Positions 1-8,699 of a DNA stretch of 64,000 nucleotides are shown one piece after another. Under the pieces are notes generated by a model. It was not told where the DNA came from. It made no database searches and worked only from the letters and a program-made list of their open reading frames with translations. How positions within the stretch are numbered: the stretch's first letter is position 1; each line of letters opens with the position of its first letter. The position numbers were made by a program, and so were the translations under genes. This DNA is from Cristatella mucedo. Taxonomy: Eukaryota > Bryozoa > Phylactolaemata > Cristatellidae. The DNA lies in NCBI GenBank assembly GCA_009760855.2, contig WPIO01000048.1, positions 393,001 to 457,000 of the forward strand, written 5' to 3'.

Positions 1-216
1 CTCGCTAGTGTACCTGTCATCGTTCGTGGTAAACTTATGTATACGTCGCTCGAGGAGGCAAAGCGTTGCTGCCCCCTGGCCGACCTGCCGACTGAAGGGC
101 TGTTGGAGGCAACTCCGACTGAGGAGCGAGCATTAGACGATGCCTCGCTTGTCGGTTCCAACGGCACGGGCCCGATGCTGATGATACCTGCGGCTGAACT
201 GATCATTCTGATGCAG
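1..216 (+). CDS. Unidentified gene, exon 1 (partial at window start)
   Basis: Open in frame 1 from the first base. It contains an acidic segment (PTEERALDDASL) and ends at ATGCAG|GTAAGT, a near-perfect donor at 217. Because the frame is open to the window edge, the first Met at 37 is not necessarily the start. Confidence 0.5.
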
Positions 217-2877
217 GTAAGTGTGATAGCTTGCAGCAGCTTCTTTTTGCGATTCGATTGCAGTCCTTTTTCTCTACGAACTTGTACTTATAGGCAATTC
301 AGTCGCCAGCCAATCGCTCGGCAGTTGAACGGACAGGAGCTCCGAGAGCTGGCGATCCCATTCAAGTCCGGCACAGAGGAGGGGAGCACCGACAGCCTTC
401 GCTTGGTTCGGTTCAACCGCTGGGTATTAGTATCCCAGCCTCAACAGCCAAGCAAAAGAAGCGTAAACAAGACTTGAACAGCACAGACTGTGCAGACTTG
501 GAAGAGCACACTGATTATGACCACTCAGATAAATCTCGGGTGCAGATTCAGGCAGGTGCAGTTGGCACCAGGCATCGACTGGCCAGGTATTGGGAATTTC
601 ATGATTCTCTTTGTTTGTACTTTGTGATCTAGCGACTGGCTACGACTCAAAATTTCTGGAAAGCTTGCTTCACTGACTCTGTGAAGCCCAGCCTTCGCTT
701 GAGCGCCCTCACTTTTTCTATTACAAAGTAGGCAGCAGGTGAAAGGAAATGTATGAAACTTCGGACTGCCTAATCGTCCCCACATGCATTGCACACTTTC
801 CATGAAACCCGAGAATGCATGTCCAAGAATCCTCTAAATGAGTGAATGATATGAAACAAAGAATCAATTTTTTTAGTTTGCCATTAGATGGACCTAATTT
901 AACTCCTTATTTAGCAATTTTGTGGAAGCAGTGAGAACATTGTCTGCGATCGATCGTCCGCGAGAGAAGATTTGATTACTTGCCAAATGTACTAGATCTC
1001 GTAGACACGGTAAAGCACTTGATTTGACCGGATCAAGGTTATTTGACAAGCATATAGTGCTCAGCCTGGCTCGAAACTGGCTATTTCGAGTGCATTTTAT
1101 TGCTCTTAATGACAGCTTCTAAATCACTTGATGAACATTTTCAGAGAGTCGAATAATGATGAAACTGTTACTCAAGCATCGTCAATTCTGCCATTGATTG
1201 ATGCTTCAGAGGCAGCTGGCACACAAAATAACGGTAAGCAGAACATGTTTACTGCCATTTCCTGTGATTAGCAACTGCACAGACATTGACTGTGAAATGT
1301 CGGTCGTCAAAGCCTGCCTTGTTTGTTCATGAATGGCTTAATCAGCTTGAAATCAAGCATTAAAGCGTCTTTTGGTTCTGCTCCACGGTACTTGAAGAAG
1401 CTAACTTTGAAGTAACTTGGCGGCTTTACTTGCCCTGTTTTTGCTTGATGGAATGGTGATTCAGTTCGATGATGCTCTACTACATGGGCAATATTATACA
1501 TAGCTAAACTTTGAAGTAGCTTGGGCATTGTGGAGTGTGACTGCCTTGGCATGGCTGGTGGAAGCTCAGCTGAACACAAGCTTTCACGACCATGCGCGCT
1601 CTGCTTTCCAAGGAGCAGTTCTTAATCAGTATGCGCTTTCTTTTCTATTTGTTTTCTGCTCCAGATGCAATACTTTCTGGCTTGTCTATTCTTTTAATGC
1701 CAGTCCAGGCAGGACCTTACAGTCTCAAGTTAGCTCACACCTACACTCGCTCTCGCGAACACTCACGCGCGCACACACACACACACACACAGAGTAACAT
1801 CTCTCATGATAGAGCAGAGACTCATATAAGTCTTAATCTCGATGGTACATTCTATGTAAAGTCGAGCAAATTTGACATGTTTAAAGGCTGGCAGGGATCA
1901 AAGCAGAAGTAAAGCTGTATCTCATTGGCTTAAAAAGATAATCCTAGATTGTCCGTGCTTGATGATCACATCGGCTTAAGAGCATATGCTGTGAAAAGAA
2001 GTGGATCCTAGAACTCATCCTGGGCATACGCCATATTTTAAAGGCAAACCGGATGACAGTTGGCCTTTGACATGTACATGACATGTGTCATAGTGTGACT
2101 TAGTCAAAAGCTGCTGAGAGATCCGGCAGAAATAGCTGAGAAACTTCACTTTAAATCAGTCGTCCCGAGAAGGTCGTGATACCTACCGTCCTGGTTACAC
2201 TGAAGGCTGGTCCCGTATTGAAGCTGCTAATTTTTTATCGTCTTGTTTCAGGTCATCAGAAGGCTTACCAACTCCACTTACAGCCACTTCTATTGAAGTT
2301 GAACAAGGGCAAAATAGAGGTGCAAGTATCCGAAGGCAGCAGCCAACGACCTTTGGGACAGCTGGCCGCCGCCACAGGCAGGCATGAAGCAATCAATCAG
2401 CTTGTACCATTTGGTGGTGCTAATTCGGGCTCTGGTCAAAGCAGCAGATTTGTCTTGCACGAGCCCACCCCCGACGAGAGCCAGACCTTCCGCAAAAGGC
2501 TGCCGGTCATGTCTTCCTCGAGAGCTGCACCATTTCAGATCGCCAAGGCTAATCGCTCAGCCGCTACGATCGGGAACGTGCCTGCGCCGAAGTTTGCGGC
2601 ATCTGCCCATATGGCCGCACTTGCCAGCGGTGCTTTTCGCTCTACTCGTCCCGGCATTACCGAAGGCGAAACGAGTTCGGCAGCGGCTTCTGTCGGATAT
2701 CCAATGCCACAGGGTGGGCCGATCACAACCCCTTTGCAACCAGCAGGCCCCAGTGGCACCACCGTGCCTGCTGCTGCAGCACCAGCAGCTGCTGGCAGGG
2801 TGGTGGACGATGCTAGTGGCATTCGCCAAAACAAACTACCTCGCCTGAGCCGCGAGATCGACCGACCTCGTGAGTAG
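1..2877 (+). CDS. Unidentified multi-exon gene, 5' end outside the window (exons 1-216, 294-586, 1145-1233, 2252-2877)
   Basis: Four open segments join with consistent phase. Exon 1 ends phase 0 at a strong donor (CAG|GTAAGT), exon 2 runs phase 0 to 2, exon 3 phase 2 to 1, and exon 4 starts at TTTCAG. The product would be hydrophilic, rich in Ser, Ala and Pro, with a basic KQKKRKQ stretch near codon 124 that could be a nuclear localisation signal, and an Ala/Pro-rich C-terminal part. I recognise no family. The reading frame is open from base 1, so the gene probably starts upstream. The last exon either stops at TAG 2875-2877 or splices at a GTGAGT donor at 2870. A second frame in that exon is also partly open (see findings). 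The splice pattern supports a real gene; its function is unknown. Confidence 0.5.
294..586 (+). CDS. Unidentified gene, exon 2
   Basis: Starts after an acceptor ending TTATAG at 293 and ends phase 2 at GGCCAG|GTATTG. An earlier possible donor (GCAG|GTGCAG) lies at about 555. The frame encodes a Pro/Ser-rich stretch, a basic KQKKRKQ motif and an acidic segment (DLEEHTDYDHSD). Confidence 0.5.
1145..1233 (+). CDS. Unidentified gene, exon 3
   Basis: 89 bp between TTTTCAG and AACG|GTAAGC. It enters in phase 2 and leaves in phase 1, matching both neighbours. The translation is acidic and polar (ESNNDETVTQASS and onward). Strong splice sites and phase fit are the main evidence. Confidence 0.5.
1880..2065 (-). 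repeat. LINE-A reverse transcriptase fragment, antisense in intron 3
   Basis: This segment resembles the antisense LINE-A copy at about 42560-42720, including shared short stretches such as GATCACATCGGC and CATACGCCATATTT. It lies between exons 3 and 4 of the unidentified gene. Confidence 0.55.
2252..2877 (+). CDS. Unidentified gene, exon 4 (last exon seen; frame uncertain)
   Basis: Follows a pyrimidine-rich acceptor (CTTGTTTCAG at 2251). In the phase-consistent frame it is open for about 207 codons to TAG at 2875-2877, with Ala/Pro/Gly-rich content near the end. A donor-like GTGAGT at 2870 could instead continue the transcript. An alternative acceptor 8 bp downstream (CATCAG at 2259) opens another frame that stops at 2385. 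Because Ala/Pro-rich frames also arise as shadows of GC-rich coding DNA, the frame is not certain. Confidence 0.38.
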
Positions 2878-3175
2878 CTAGCCTGCAGGTGCTCGTGGTG
2901 CCAGGGCGGCACCGAGCTTCGTGCCTGAAACTATGCTGCATTGGCAGCACATGATTGCAGCACATGTTGTAGCGTCCGACGATGTAGCTCGGACCAGTTT
3001 GTGTGTGTGCTTAGCTGCATTACTAGGCTAGGAGAGTCCGTGTTAACTTTTCACGAGGTTTTTTGTGATCTTGAATTGAAATACAGAAATACTACATGTT
3101 CGACCGTGTATTACATACGTGCTGCTGCAGCTGGCATGGTGCTGCAGTGAATGTCTCTGTTACATGTCCATGAGA
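2878..3175 (+). other. Possible 3' UTR or intron; no coding feature seen
   Basis: No repeat family or splice-compatible exon is obvious here. If the TAG at 2875 is the real stop this would be the 3' UTR, but I see no AATAAA hexamer in it. Confidence 0.3.
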
Positions 3176-3179
3176 ATCT

Positions 3180-3950
3180 AACGAACTTACTAACTATTAT
3201 TGGCAAACCACGTGTTACTTGGAAACTGGAAAGCCCTACTCACGGAATCGGCTCGACCAGAATATCTCCGGTACCCTCTATGCGGAATCTATACGTCCTC
3301 TTCCAAAATGACTGCACACCAGATCAGCATATCAGCTCCCCGAACAAGTCTGCATACTTTTGGCTGTTTAGCATGGCATCGGAACGAGAAAAGCTCAGCC
3401 AAGCTGCTTCGTGCGCTCGCGACGTCCCGTCAATTCTTCTGTAACTCACAGCTTGCAGGCCTTCCTGCCGGTTCAATAAGATGCAGTTGGTGCAAAACTT
3501 GACAGCTAGGCTTCTCTGTCGTATACATTTCAAATGCCAAATAAGTGCTCACCAATATGCACTGGCTGCCAGTCGTAGTAGTCTCGAGTAGCTGATCAAC
3601 GTCAAAATTGTATCGCTCACATTCAGTACTCTCCATTCACTTGCTCCGGCTTACTGCCTGAATGAGTTTAATGCCGGACATGTACCGGAATCACCTGCTC
3701 TTCTGATTCTGGTGGATTAATTTTGCCCTATTTGCCGCTTGGCTTTGCCTCGAACTAACCTCGAATCTTTTTGGAGACCATGCCGTAAGTTACATTCTTC
3801 AGTTAAATTCTCCAGCGCTCCCAGAGCTTGGAACTCACAGCCGACTGACATCACATCACTTCCTGCTGTAACGGCATTCACACAGAAGCTACGAAACTAT
3901 ATGTCCCCCACAGCTTTGCTCAGCCCGAGGGATTTGTCTTCTCTCTCTCG
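3180..3950 (+). mobile_element. LINE-A (L2/CR1-like) reverse transcriptase 3' fragment, interrupted downstream by the LTR element
   Basis: Broken frames encode the C-terminal part of an L2/CR1-like reverse transcriptase: the ITGKP-type segment (here IIGKPRVTWKLESP), LYVLFQND, then degenerate THITPLLxxLHWLPV-like and RAWNSQPTDIT segments. The last two are usual near the end of these ORF2 proteins. The LINE 3' UTR resumes at 7075 after the LTR element. Stops and frameshifts throughout mean it is inactive. Confidence 0.7.
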
Positions 3951-3977
3951 TGTGTGTGTGTGCGCGTGCGTGCGTGC

Positions 3978-4058
<81 letters not shown>
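3944..4058 (+). repeat. (GT)n microsatellite with GCGT interruptions
   Basis: About 110 bp of nearly pure GT, with a short GTGCGTGC section at its left end. It lies in the LINE-A 3' UTR, and the LTR element starts directly at its right end. Confidence 0.95.
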
Positions 4059-4060
<2 letters not shown>

Positions 4061-4392
4061 TGAGGGAACATGACTTCGCAGTCTGCGGAGACCCTACGAG
4101 GGCTCTCAGACTGCCTAAGAAGCCTCAAGCTCATGACCGGAGAAGGGCAGACGACGACTCTGCAGTCCTGCCCAAATCCATGCATTGGTGGCATCTGTGA
4201 GGACATCCATCTCTCACAAACTGCGGCCAGCTGTCGGGCGGGTTCGGAACGAGCAATGGCCCAACAGTGCGAAAACAACGAATGCATGGAAGAATATAAG
4301 TGCTGCCGAAGGAGTACAGGGGAAGGGAGGGCTAGATCCCTCGACGCCGGCAGCCGTCTAGTGTATGTAGGCTTGGCCGGCGTAGTTTGAAA
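4059..4392 (+). repeat. Left LTR, truncated at its 3' end
   Basis: Begins TGTGAGGGAACATGAC and matches the right LTR through the CTTGAAAT-type segment, where similarity stops just before the AATAAA seen in the right copy. Substitutions and small indels separate the two copies. No primer-binding site is visible, because the junction directly enters internal sequence. Confidence 0.85.
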
Positions 4393-4874
4393 TGCCGCTC
4401 GGTACGAACATACCGCAGTTTCAACTTCTGCTGGGGATGGCGTTACCGATTGGCCATAACCAGGAAAAGATAAAGGAAAACTACTTGGTCACAACCCGAG
4501 CCCAAACCAATGAGCCTTCCAGGCTTGTGGAGCAGGAGACCCAGCCATCTCAGTCAGGAGCTGAGTCAACATCAGGAGAGGAGGTTTTGGGCCCCGAGCT
4601 GCCGCTTGGGGCCCAATTCGAGGAGGACCTCTTTCAGAGTGGGTGCGAACGGAGAAGACTTACCCGCCGGGAGAGACGGGAATGCTGGCGGAACCGCGAG
4701 ACTGAGTTGGAGACCCGACCGGCAAGAAAGACAGCCGAGCCTGTTGTTGGGCTTAGCCAGGAGCAATTAGTCCAGGAGTCGGACCCTACGTTAGACCGGG
4801 TGCGAATGCTGGTCAGAAATAGCCAGGAACCGAACAAGCGTGGCTACGTGATTGGTGGGGGGTCTGATCTCTAG
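4392..4874 (+). CDS. Retrotransposon internal ORF, unassigned (region before integrase)
   Basis: A 160-codon open segment directly after the truncated left LTR. It contains a TTRAQ motif (of the kind often seen in Gypsy polyproteins between domains), an acidic, Glu/Gln-rich middle, an Arg-rich patch (RRRLTRRERR) and a C-terminal part (DPTLDRVRMLVRNS) like the lead-in to Gypsy integrase zinc fingers. I cannot assign gag or protease: no CCHC knuckle or DTG/DSG motif is visible. Confidence 0.45.
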   Translation: MPLGTNIPQFQLLLGMALPIGHNQEKIKENYLVTTRAQTNEPSRLVEQETQPSQSGAESTSGEEVLGPELPLGAQFEEDLFQSGCERRRLTRRERRECWRNRETELETRPARKTAEPVVGLSQEQLVQESDPTLDRVRMLVRNSQEPNKRGYVIGGGSDL

Positions 4875-4947
4875 GAGATGAACCGCCCGGAGGGCCGGCC
4901 CAGAGCCCGTAAACCAGCTGATTCTGCCACAACCCTGTCGGAGCAGA

Positions 4948-5886
4948 GTGCTGGGACTAGCACACTCACTTCTACTGACCTGGGGAAGAAAAAACGACGG
5001 ACGGAATTCTGAGGAGATTATTTGGCCGTCCGTACGACGGGACGTCGAACGGTACTGCCGTAGCTGCATGCCTTGGCGACAGTGTGATAGGCCGGTTCCA
5101 AAACCAGCCCAGTTAATTCCATTACCAATAATTGATGTGCCTTTCGCGAGCGTCGGCATGGACCTCGTAGGCCCGATCACCAGGAGCCGATCGGGCAATG
5201 AGTACATCCTGGCAGTCTGCGATTACGCAATGCGGTATCCGGAAACCGTACCGATTCGAAAGATTGATGCAGCCAGTATAGGCAGGGAGCTTAAGGAAAA
5301 ATTCTCTCGGGTAGGAGTACCCGAAGAGATCCTAACGGATCAAGGATCAAACTTCATTGGTAAGTTGCTGAGGGAGCTATAGAGACTGCTACGTATCGCT
5401 GCTCTCAGGACCAGTCCCTACCACCCCCAGACAGATGGCCTGGTTGAAAGGTTCAGCCAGACGTTGAAGGCCATGCTGCGAAAGACCGAGGACCAAGAAG
5501 GAGGGGATTGGGACTGATTACTCCCGTACGTATCGTTTGCATCTAGGGAGGTCCCCCAAGAACCAACGGGATTCTCGCAGGTCGAGCTGATGTATGGCCG
5601 GGACGTTCGGGGCCTATCGGTTGTCCTTAAGGAGGCACGGGAAGGACCTAGGCAGGCTGGGCAGAATGTCATCTCCCACGTCTTAGCCATTCGAGAGAGA
5701 ATGGAAACTATGGCTGAACTAGTCAGGGATAATCTTGAAGACGCAAGGAGGCAGCAGAAGATCTGGTACGATTGGAGCGAAAGGAGCCGGACCTTTAAGC
5801 CAGGAGATCGTGTGCTCGTTCTTCTGCCGACCAGCTCAGATCAACTGTGGGCTCAATGGCAGAGGCCCTGCGAGGTTACTGAGTGA
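4948..5886 (+). pseudogene. Retrotransposon integrase, interrupted by stops
   Basis: Frame 1 carries the second half of an HHCC zinc finger (YCRSC), the first catalytic Asp (VGMDLVGPI), the second (LTDQGSNF) and the Glu block (SPYHPQTDGLVERF), then the GDRVLVLLP start of a GPY/F-like module. Stops interrupt it at 5380-5382 and 5515-5517, and again at 5884-5886 inside the C-terminal module. The His pair of the zinc finger is lost in a frameshifted stretch before about 5024. In an active element this enzyme inserts the cDNA into host DNA; this copy is dead. Confidence 0.85.
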
Positions 5887-6032
5887 ATTGGGGAAGTCAA
5901 CTATGCGGTGGACATGCACAACGCCCGTAAGCGTAGGCGGTGTTCCACATCAGCATGCTACGGGCGATCCATCAAGAGCAGGGGTCGGTGAACTGGACAC
6001 AGGAAACCGACGAGGAGATAGAGGAAAAGTCC

Positions 6033-6086
6033 TAGCTGATTAAACAAACTCTTTTTGAATAGCGACAGAAGAGCCTTTACGGCTAT
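6033..6086 (-). repeat. SINE-B 3' end fragment between integrase and RNase H
   Basis: Matches the tail of the SINE-B copies at 12560-12605, 32845-32900 and 49390-49445, for example GCGACAGAAGAGCC and TTTACGGCTAT. It sits exactly where the reverse transcriptase palm would be expected. Confidence 0.75.
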
Positions 6087-6633
6087 AAATTGGACAAACG
6101 CCTGCGAAAAAGCGTTCCAGACCCTAAAGCACAAGCTTTGTTCAGCACCCGCTCTGCAAAACCCGGACTTCTCTAGGGAGTTCTTGCTCCAGACGGATGC
6201 ATCCGACAGAGGGATTGCAGCTGTCTTGAGCCAGCTGGATGATAAAGGAGACGGCCATCCGGTCGGATACTATAGTAACAAGTTGTTACCTCGGGAAGAG
6301 AGATACTCCACGGTCGAGAAGGAATGTCTGGCGATAAGGCAAGGCATGCAAGCTTTTGAAGTGTATCTGTTAGGCCGCCCGTTCATCGTGGAAACAGACC
6401 AGAGGTCGGTGACCTGGCTGGATAGCTTTAAAGAGAGCAATACTCGGCTTGCTCGCTCGAGTCTGTCCCTTCAACCCTTTCGATGCCTTGTCCGACACAA
6501 GGCCGAAAGGCTCAACGGGAACGCAGACGGTTTGTCGTGTGCACAGTCGGCCACTCGTGAAAGGATCAAAGCAGGACTGGGCACTGGAGGCCGGCTCCAA
6601 CTTGAGACAACAGACCACTGGTCTGTTGTCTGA
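6087..6633 (+). pseudogene. Retrotransposon RT thumb end and RNase H
   Basis: The open frame begins with the WTNACEKAFQTLK segment that closes the Gypsy RT thumb. It continues into RNase H with catalytic-site blocks LQTDASDRGI (Asp), YSTVEKECLAI (Glu), VETDQRSVTWL (Asp) and NADGLS (Asp). It is in the same frame as the integrase but separated by stops and the SINE-B fragment. RNase H degrades the RNA strand during reverse transcription. The palm and fingers of the reverse transcriptase are absent. Confidence 0.85.
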
Positions 6634-6634
6634 C

Positions 6635-6648
6635 GAGGAGGGGAGGGA
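6635..6648 (+). promoter_or_regulatory. Polypurine tract before the right LTR
   Basis: GAGGAGGGGAGGGA lies immediately 5' of the right LTR, the position of the plus-strand primer in LTR retrotransposons. Confidence 0.75.
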
Positions 6649-7074
6649 TGTGAGGGAACATGACTTCGAAGTCTGTGGAGACCCTACGAGGGCTCTCAGA
6701 ATGCCTTAGCAGCCGCAAGCTCACGAGGGGTGGAAGGGCAGACGATGACTCTGCAGTCCTGCCCAAATCCATGCATTGGTGACATCAGCGTGGACATCTA
6801 TCTACCACAAACTGCCGCTAGCTGTAGGGCGGGTTCGGAACTAACAACGGCCCGACAGTGCGAACAACAACACATGCATGGAAGAATATAAAGGCTGTCG
6901 AAGGAGTACAGGGAAAGGGAGGGCTAGATCCCTCGACGCCGGCAGCCGTCTAGTGTGTGTAGACTAGGCATGGCCAGCGTAGCTTGAAATAAAGGTTTTG
7001 GTGTAGGAGACAGCAGACTTGTTGCTCGATCGCGCTATCCAGCCCAACGACAGGTCGTGCGGAGGGCTGTCACA
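6649..7074 (+). repeat. Right LTR, complete (TG...CA)
   Basis: Starts TGTGAGGGAACATGAC and ends GGGCTGTCACA. A TATA-like AATATAAAG lies near 6890 and an AATAAA at about 6988, consistent with LTR promoter and poly(A) signals. Flanks are GTGTT (left) and GTGCG (right); a target duplication cannot be defined inside the GT repeat. Confidence 0.85.
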
Positions 7075-7385
7075 GTGCGCTTGTGGCTTACAAAACTGTG
7101 CCCGTCGTGACTAAGAGCAAGAGAGATTGCTTTTGTATAGCGTCCCAATTACCTTCTCATTTACTTGCGGGGTTCTCTTAATTCTGCCTGATCAGGAGTC
7201 CTCCTAACCTGTGGCAGAGTGTCTTCTTGTGTGTCTTTTTGCTCGCTTGTCTAAGCGTTGCACTTTGCTTTGCGGTACCCTTTGCTATTGCTTCGGTTGC
7301 AGTGATTCGTAAAGGTCTTAAATAGAGATTCAGTTCTCGTAGGGCGCTATGCAAGAGTAATATTATTATTATTATTATTATAAAA
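7075..7385 (+). mobile_element. LINE-A 3' UTR and (ATT)n tail, continuation of 3180-3950
   Basis: Resembles the LINE-A 3' UTR at 33480-33770 and 41336-41530, with shared phrases such as GTCGTGACTAAGAGCAAGAG and TCCTCCTAACC. It ends in the family stem-loop and (ATT)n. This places the LTR element inside a LINE. Confidence 0.65.
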
Positions 7386-7554
7386 AAAATTTCAGTCCCT
7401 GTCGCAAGTCTTTATTGTTAAGTGTTTCCTTTTCTCATATGAACAGGCATTGCATTTACCTTTAGAATGCATAAATGGAGGGCCATGAAAGACCATTTTC
7501 TTGGTAATAATAATAAGACATTCAAATCTCACTTTAAGAAAACTGAATCTTGTG

Positions 7555-8520
7555 TCTCCGCCTGTAACTCCACAAAGACAGTGTGGTTGTTACGCATGAG
7601 AGTTTTGTATAGCCCACTCGCAGCCTAAGCGGCTTTCGGTTCGCATTCGGTAGCCAACAGAGTTCATCTCACACAACAAAGAGAAAGTGAAAACCATAGC
7701 TGATTCGGGAGAGAAGTTAAGGTAGTGAGTAGCATGGAAGTAGCAGCTCAGGATGGCTGGAACGGATTTACCATAGTAGTCGGCAGCATTAGAGTGCCTG
7801 ACGCTGCGTCAGAATCATGGAAGTGAGTTTCAGTCTAGGACCTTCTGAGCAAAAGCTTCTGTCGCCAACGGTCTTTTAAGCACGGGAATGGAACAGCTAA
7901 TTTTTTTTATCCTAACAGTACTTGAGGGCACGAGGAGGCTGGTGCAGCCGTTCAGCTAGGTGTGGAATCAAGCTGCGGCGGGCTTTTCGAGTCAGCTTAA
8001 GAACTTTGCTCTTTATCCTTTCATCAGCGGCCATCCAAACTCTTTCGGCAAAGGAGAACCATGGTCAAACCTATGATATTTTTAAACTAACCTTGCAGCC
8101 ACATTTATCGCCAGCTATAGTCGCCTGATGGCATTTTTTCGGTAGCCCAGCAAAAAGGGAATTGCCATAATCTAGCTGAGATAGAACTAAGGAGCTATTA
8201 AAAGTCTGTGCAAGCCACCGTGGAAGACAGTTCGTAATCTTAGATAAAGATAGGACGTGATGGCTAGCTGCGGAAGCAGTCTCCTCACTGAAGCTTTCCA
8301 AATTTAGGCAGCTGTCAAAGACGACACCTAAATTCCGAGCAAATGGTGATTGATGGTCGCACAGCAGCATCTTCTATTAGAAGAGCAAAGACTTCTAGCT
8401 CAGCTACACGCTTGGTGTGTATTATGATCAGCTATTCCGTTTTAGCATCGTTTAGTTTAGGGAAATTTGAAGGCAAGCATTCAGTGGATCAGTTGCTGTG
8501 GCAGATTCCGATGGTGTAAA
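7555..8520 (-). mobile_element. LINE-B 3' fragment, antisense
   Basis: The minus strand encodes broken L2/CR1-type reverse transcriptase C-terminal blocks: NLGVVFDSCLNLESF, then a SLSKITNCLPRW segment and LDYGNSLFAGLPK. Its tail at 7555-7650 mirrors the tail of the + copy at 26230-26390. It differs from LINE-A in both protein and tail. Stops and frameshifts make it inactive. Confidence 0.7.
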
Positions 8521-8554
8521 TGACAAATAGAACTGAGAATCGTCAGCGTGAGCG

Positions 8555-8695
8555 GGTTTGACCCCGTGGTTACAGCGCTCCCCCAACCAAGGTCTGGCCG
8601 AGGTCGTGGGCTCGAGCCCCGTGACATATGCACAGCGCGTGAATAGAGATTAATTAAGTTCTCTTAGGGCGCTATACTAATGAATTATATATATC
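8555..8695 (+). mobile_element. SINE-A copy (tRNA-derived)
   Basis: Has an A-box-like CGTGGTTACAGCGCTC segment and a B-box-like GGTCGTGGGCTCGAGCCCC. These are followed by the GTGAATAGAGATT...CTCTTAGGGCGCTATA tail stem shared with other copies, then a short AT-rich end. Confidence 0.75.
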
Positions 8696-8699
8696 TAGT

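Larger units (their letters stand above)
4059..7074 (+). mobile_element. Broken Gypsy-type LTR retrotransposon with integrase before RNase H
   Basis: Two direct repeats bound the element. The right one is a complete LTR (TG...CA, 426 bp); the left one is 334 bp and lacks the last ~90 bp. Between them, in order, are an unassigned open segment, an integrase zinc-binding and DDE core with internal stops, a GPY/F-like C-terminal segment, a 54-bp SINE-B fragment, and the RT thumb end plus RNase H. A purine-rich tract lies directly before the right LTR. Gag, protease and the RT palm are missing. Common Gypsy elements run RT-RNase H-integrase; the Gmr1 group has integrase first, and this fits that order better. 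The element sits inside a LINE-A 3' UTR. It cannot move on its own. Confidence 0.8.

Noticed and set aside
2535-2912. 125-codon minus-strand ORF in the first gene region
   Set aside because: It lies opposite the exon 4 frames, is Ala/Gly/Pro-rich and has no motif; it looks like a shadow of GC-rich coding sequence.
3739-4287. Cys-Val and His-Thr repeat ORFs
   Set aside because: They come from the (GT)n microsatellite and have no conserved ends. The same holds for 55332-55909 and 52864-53180.
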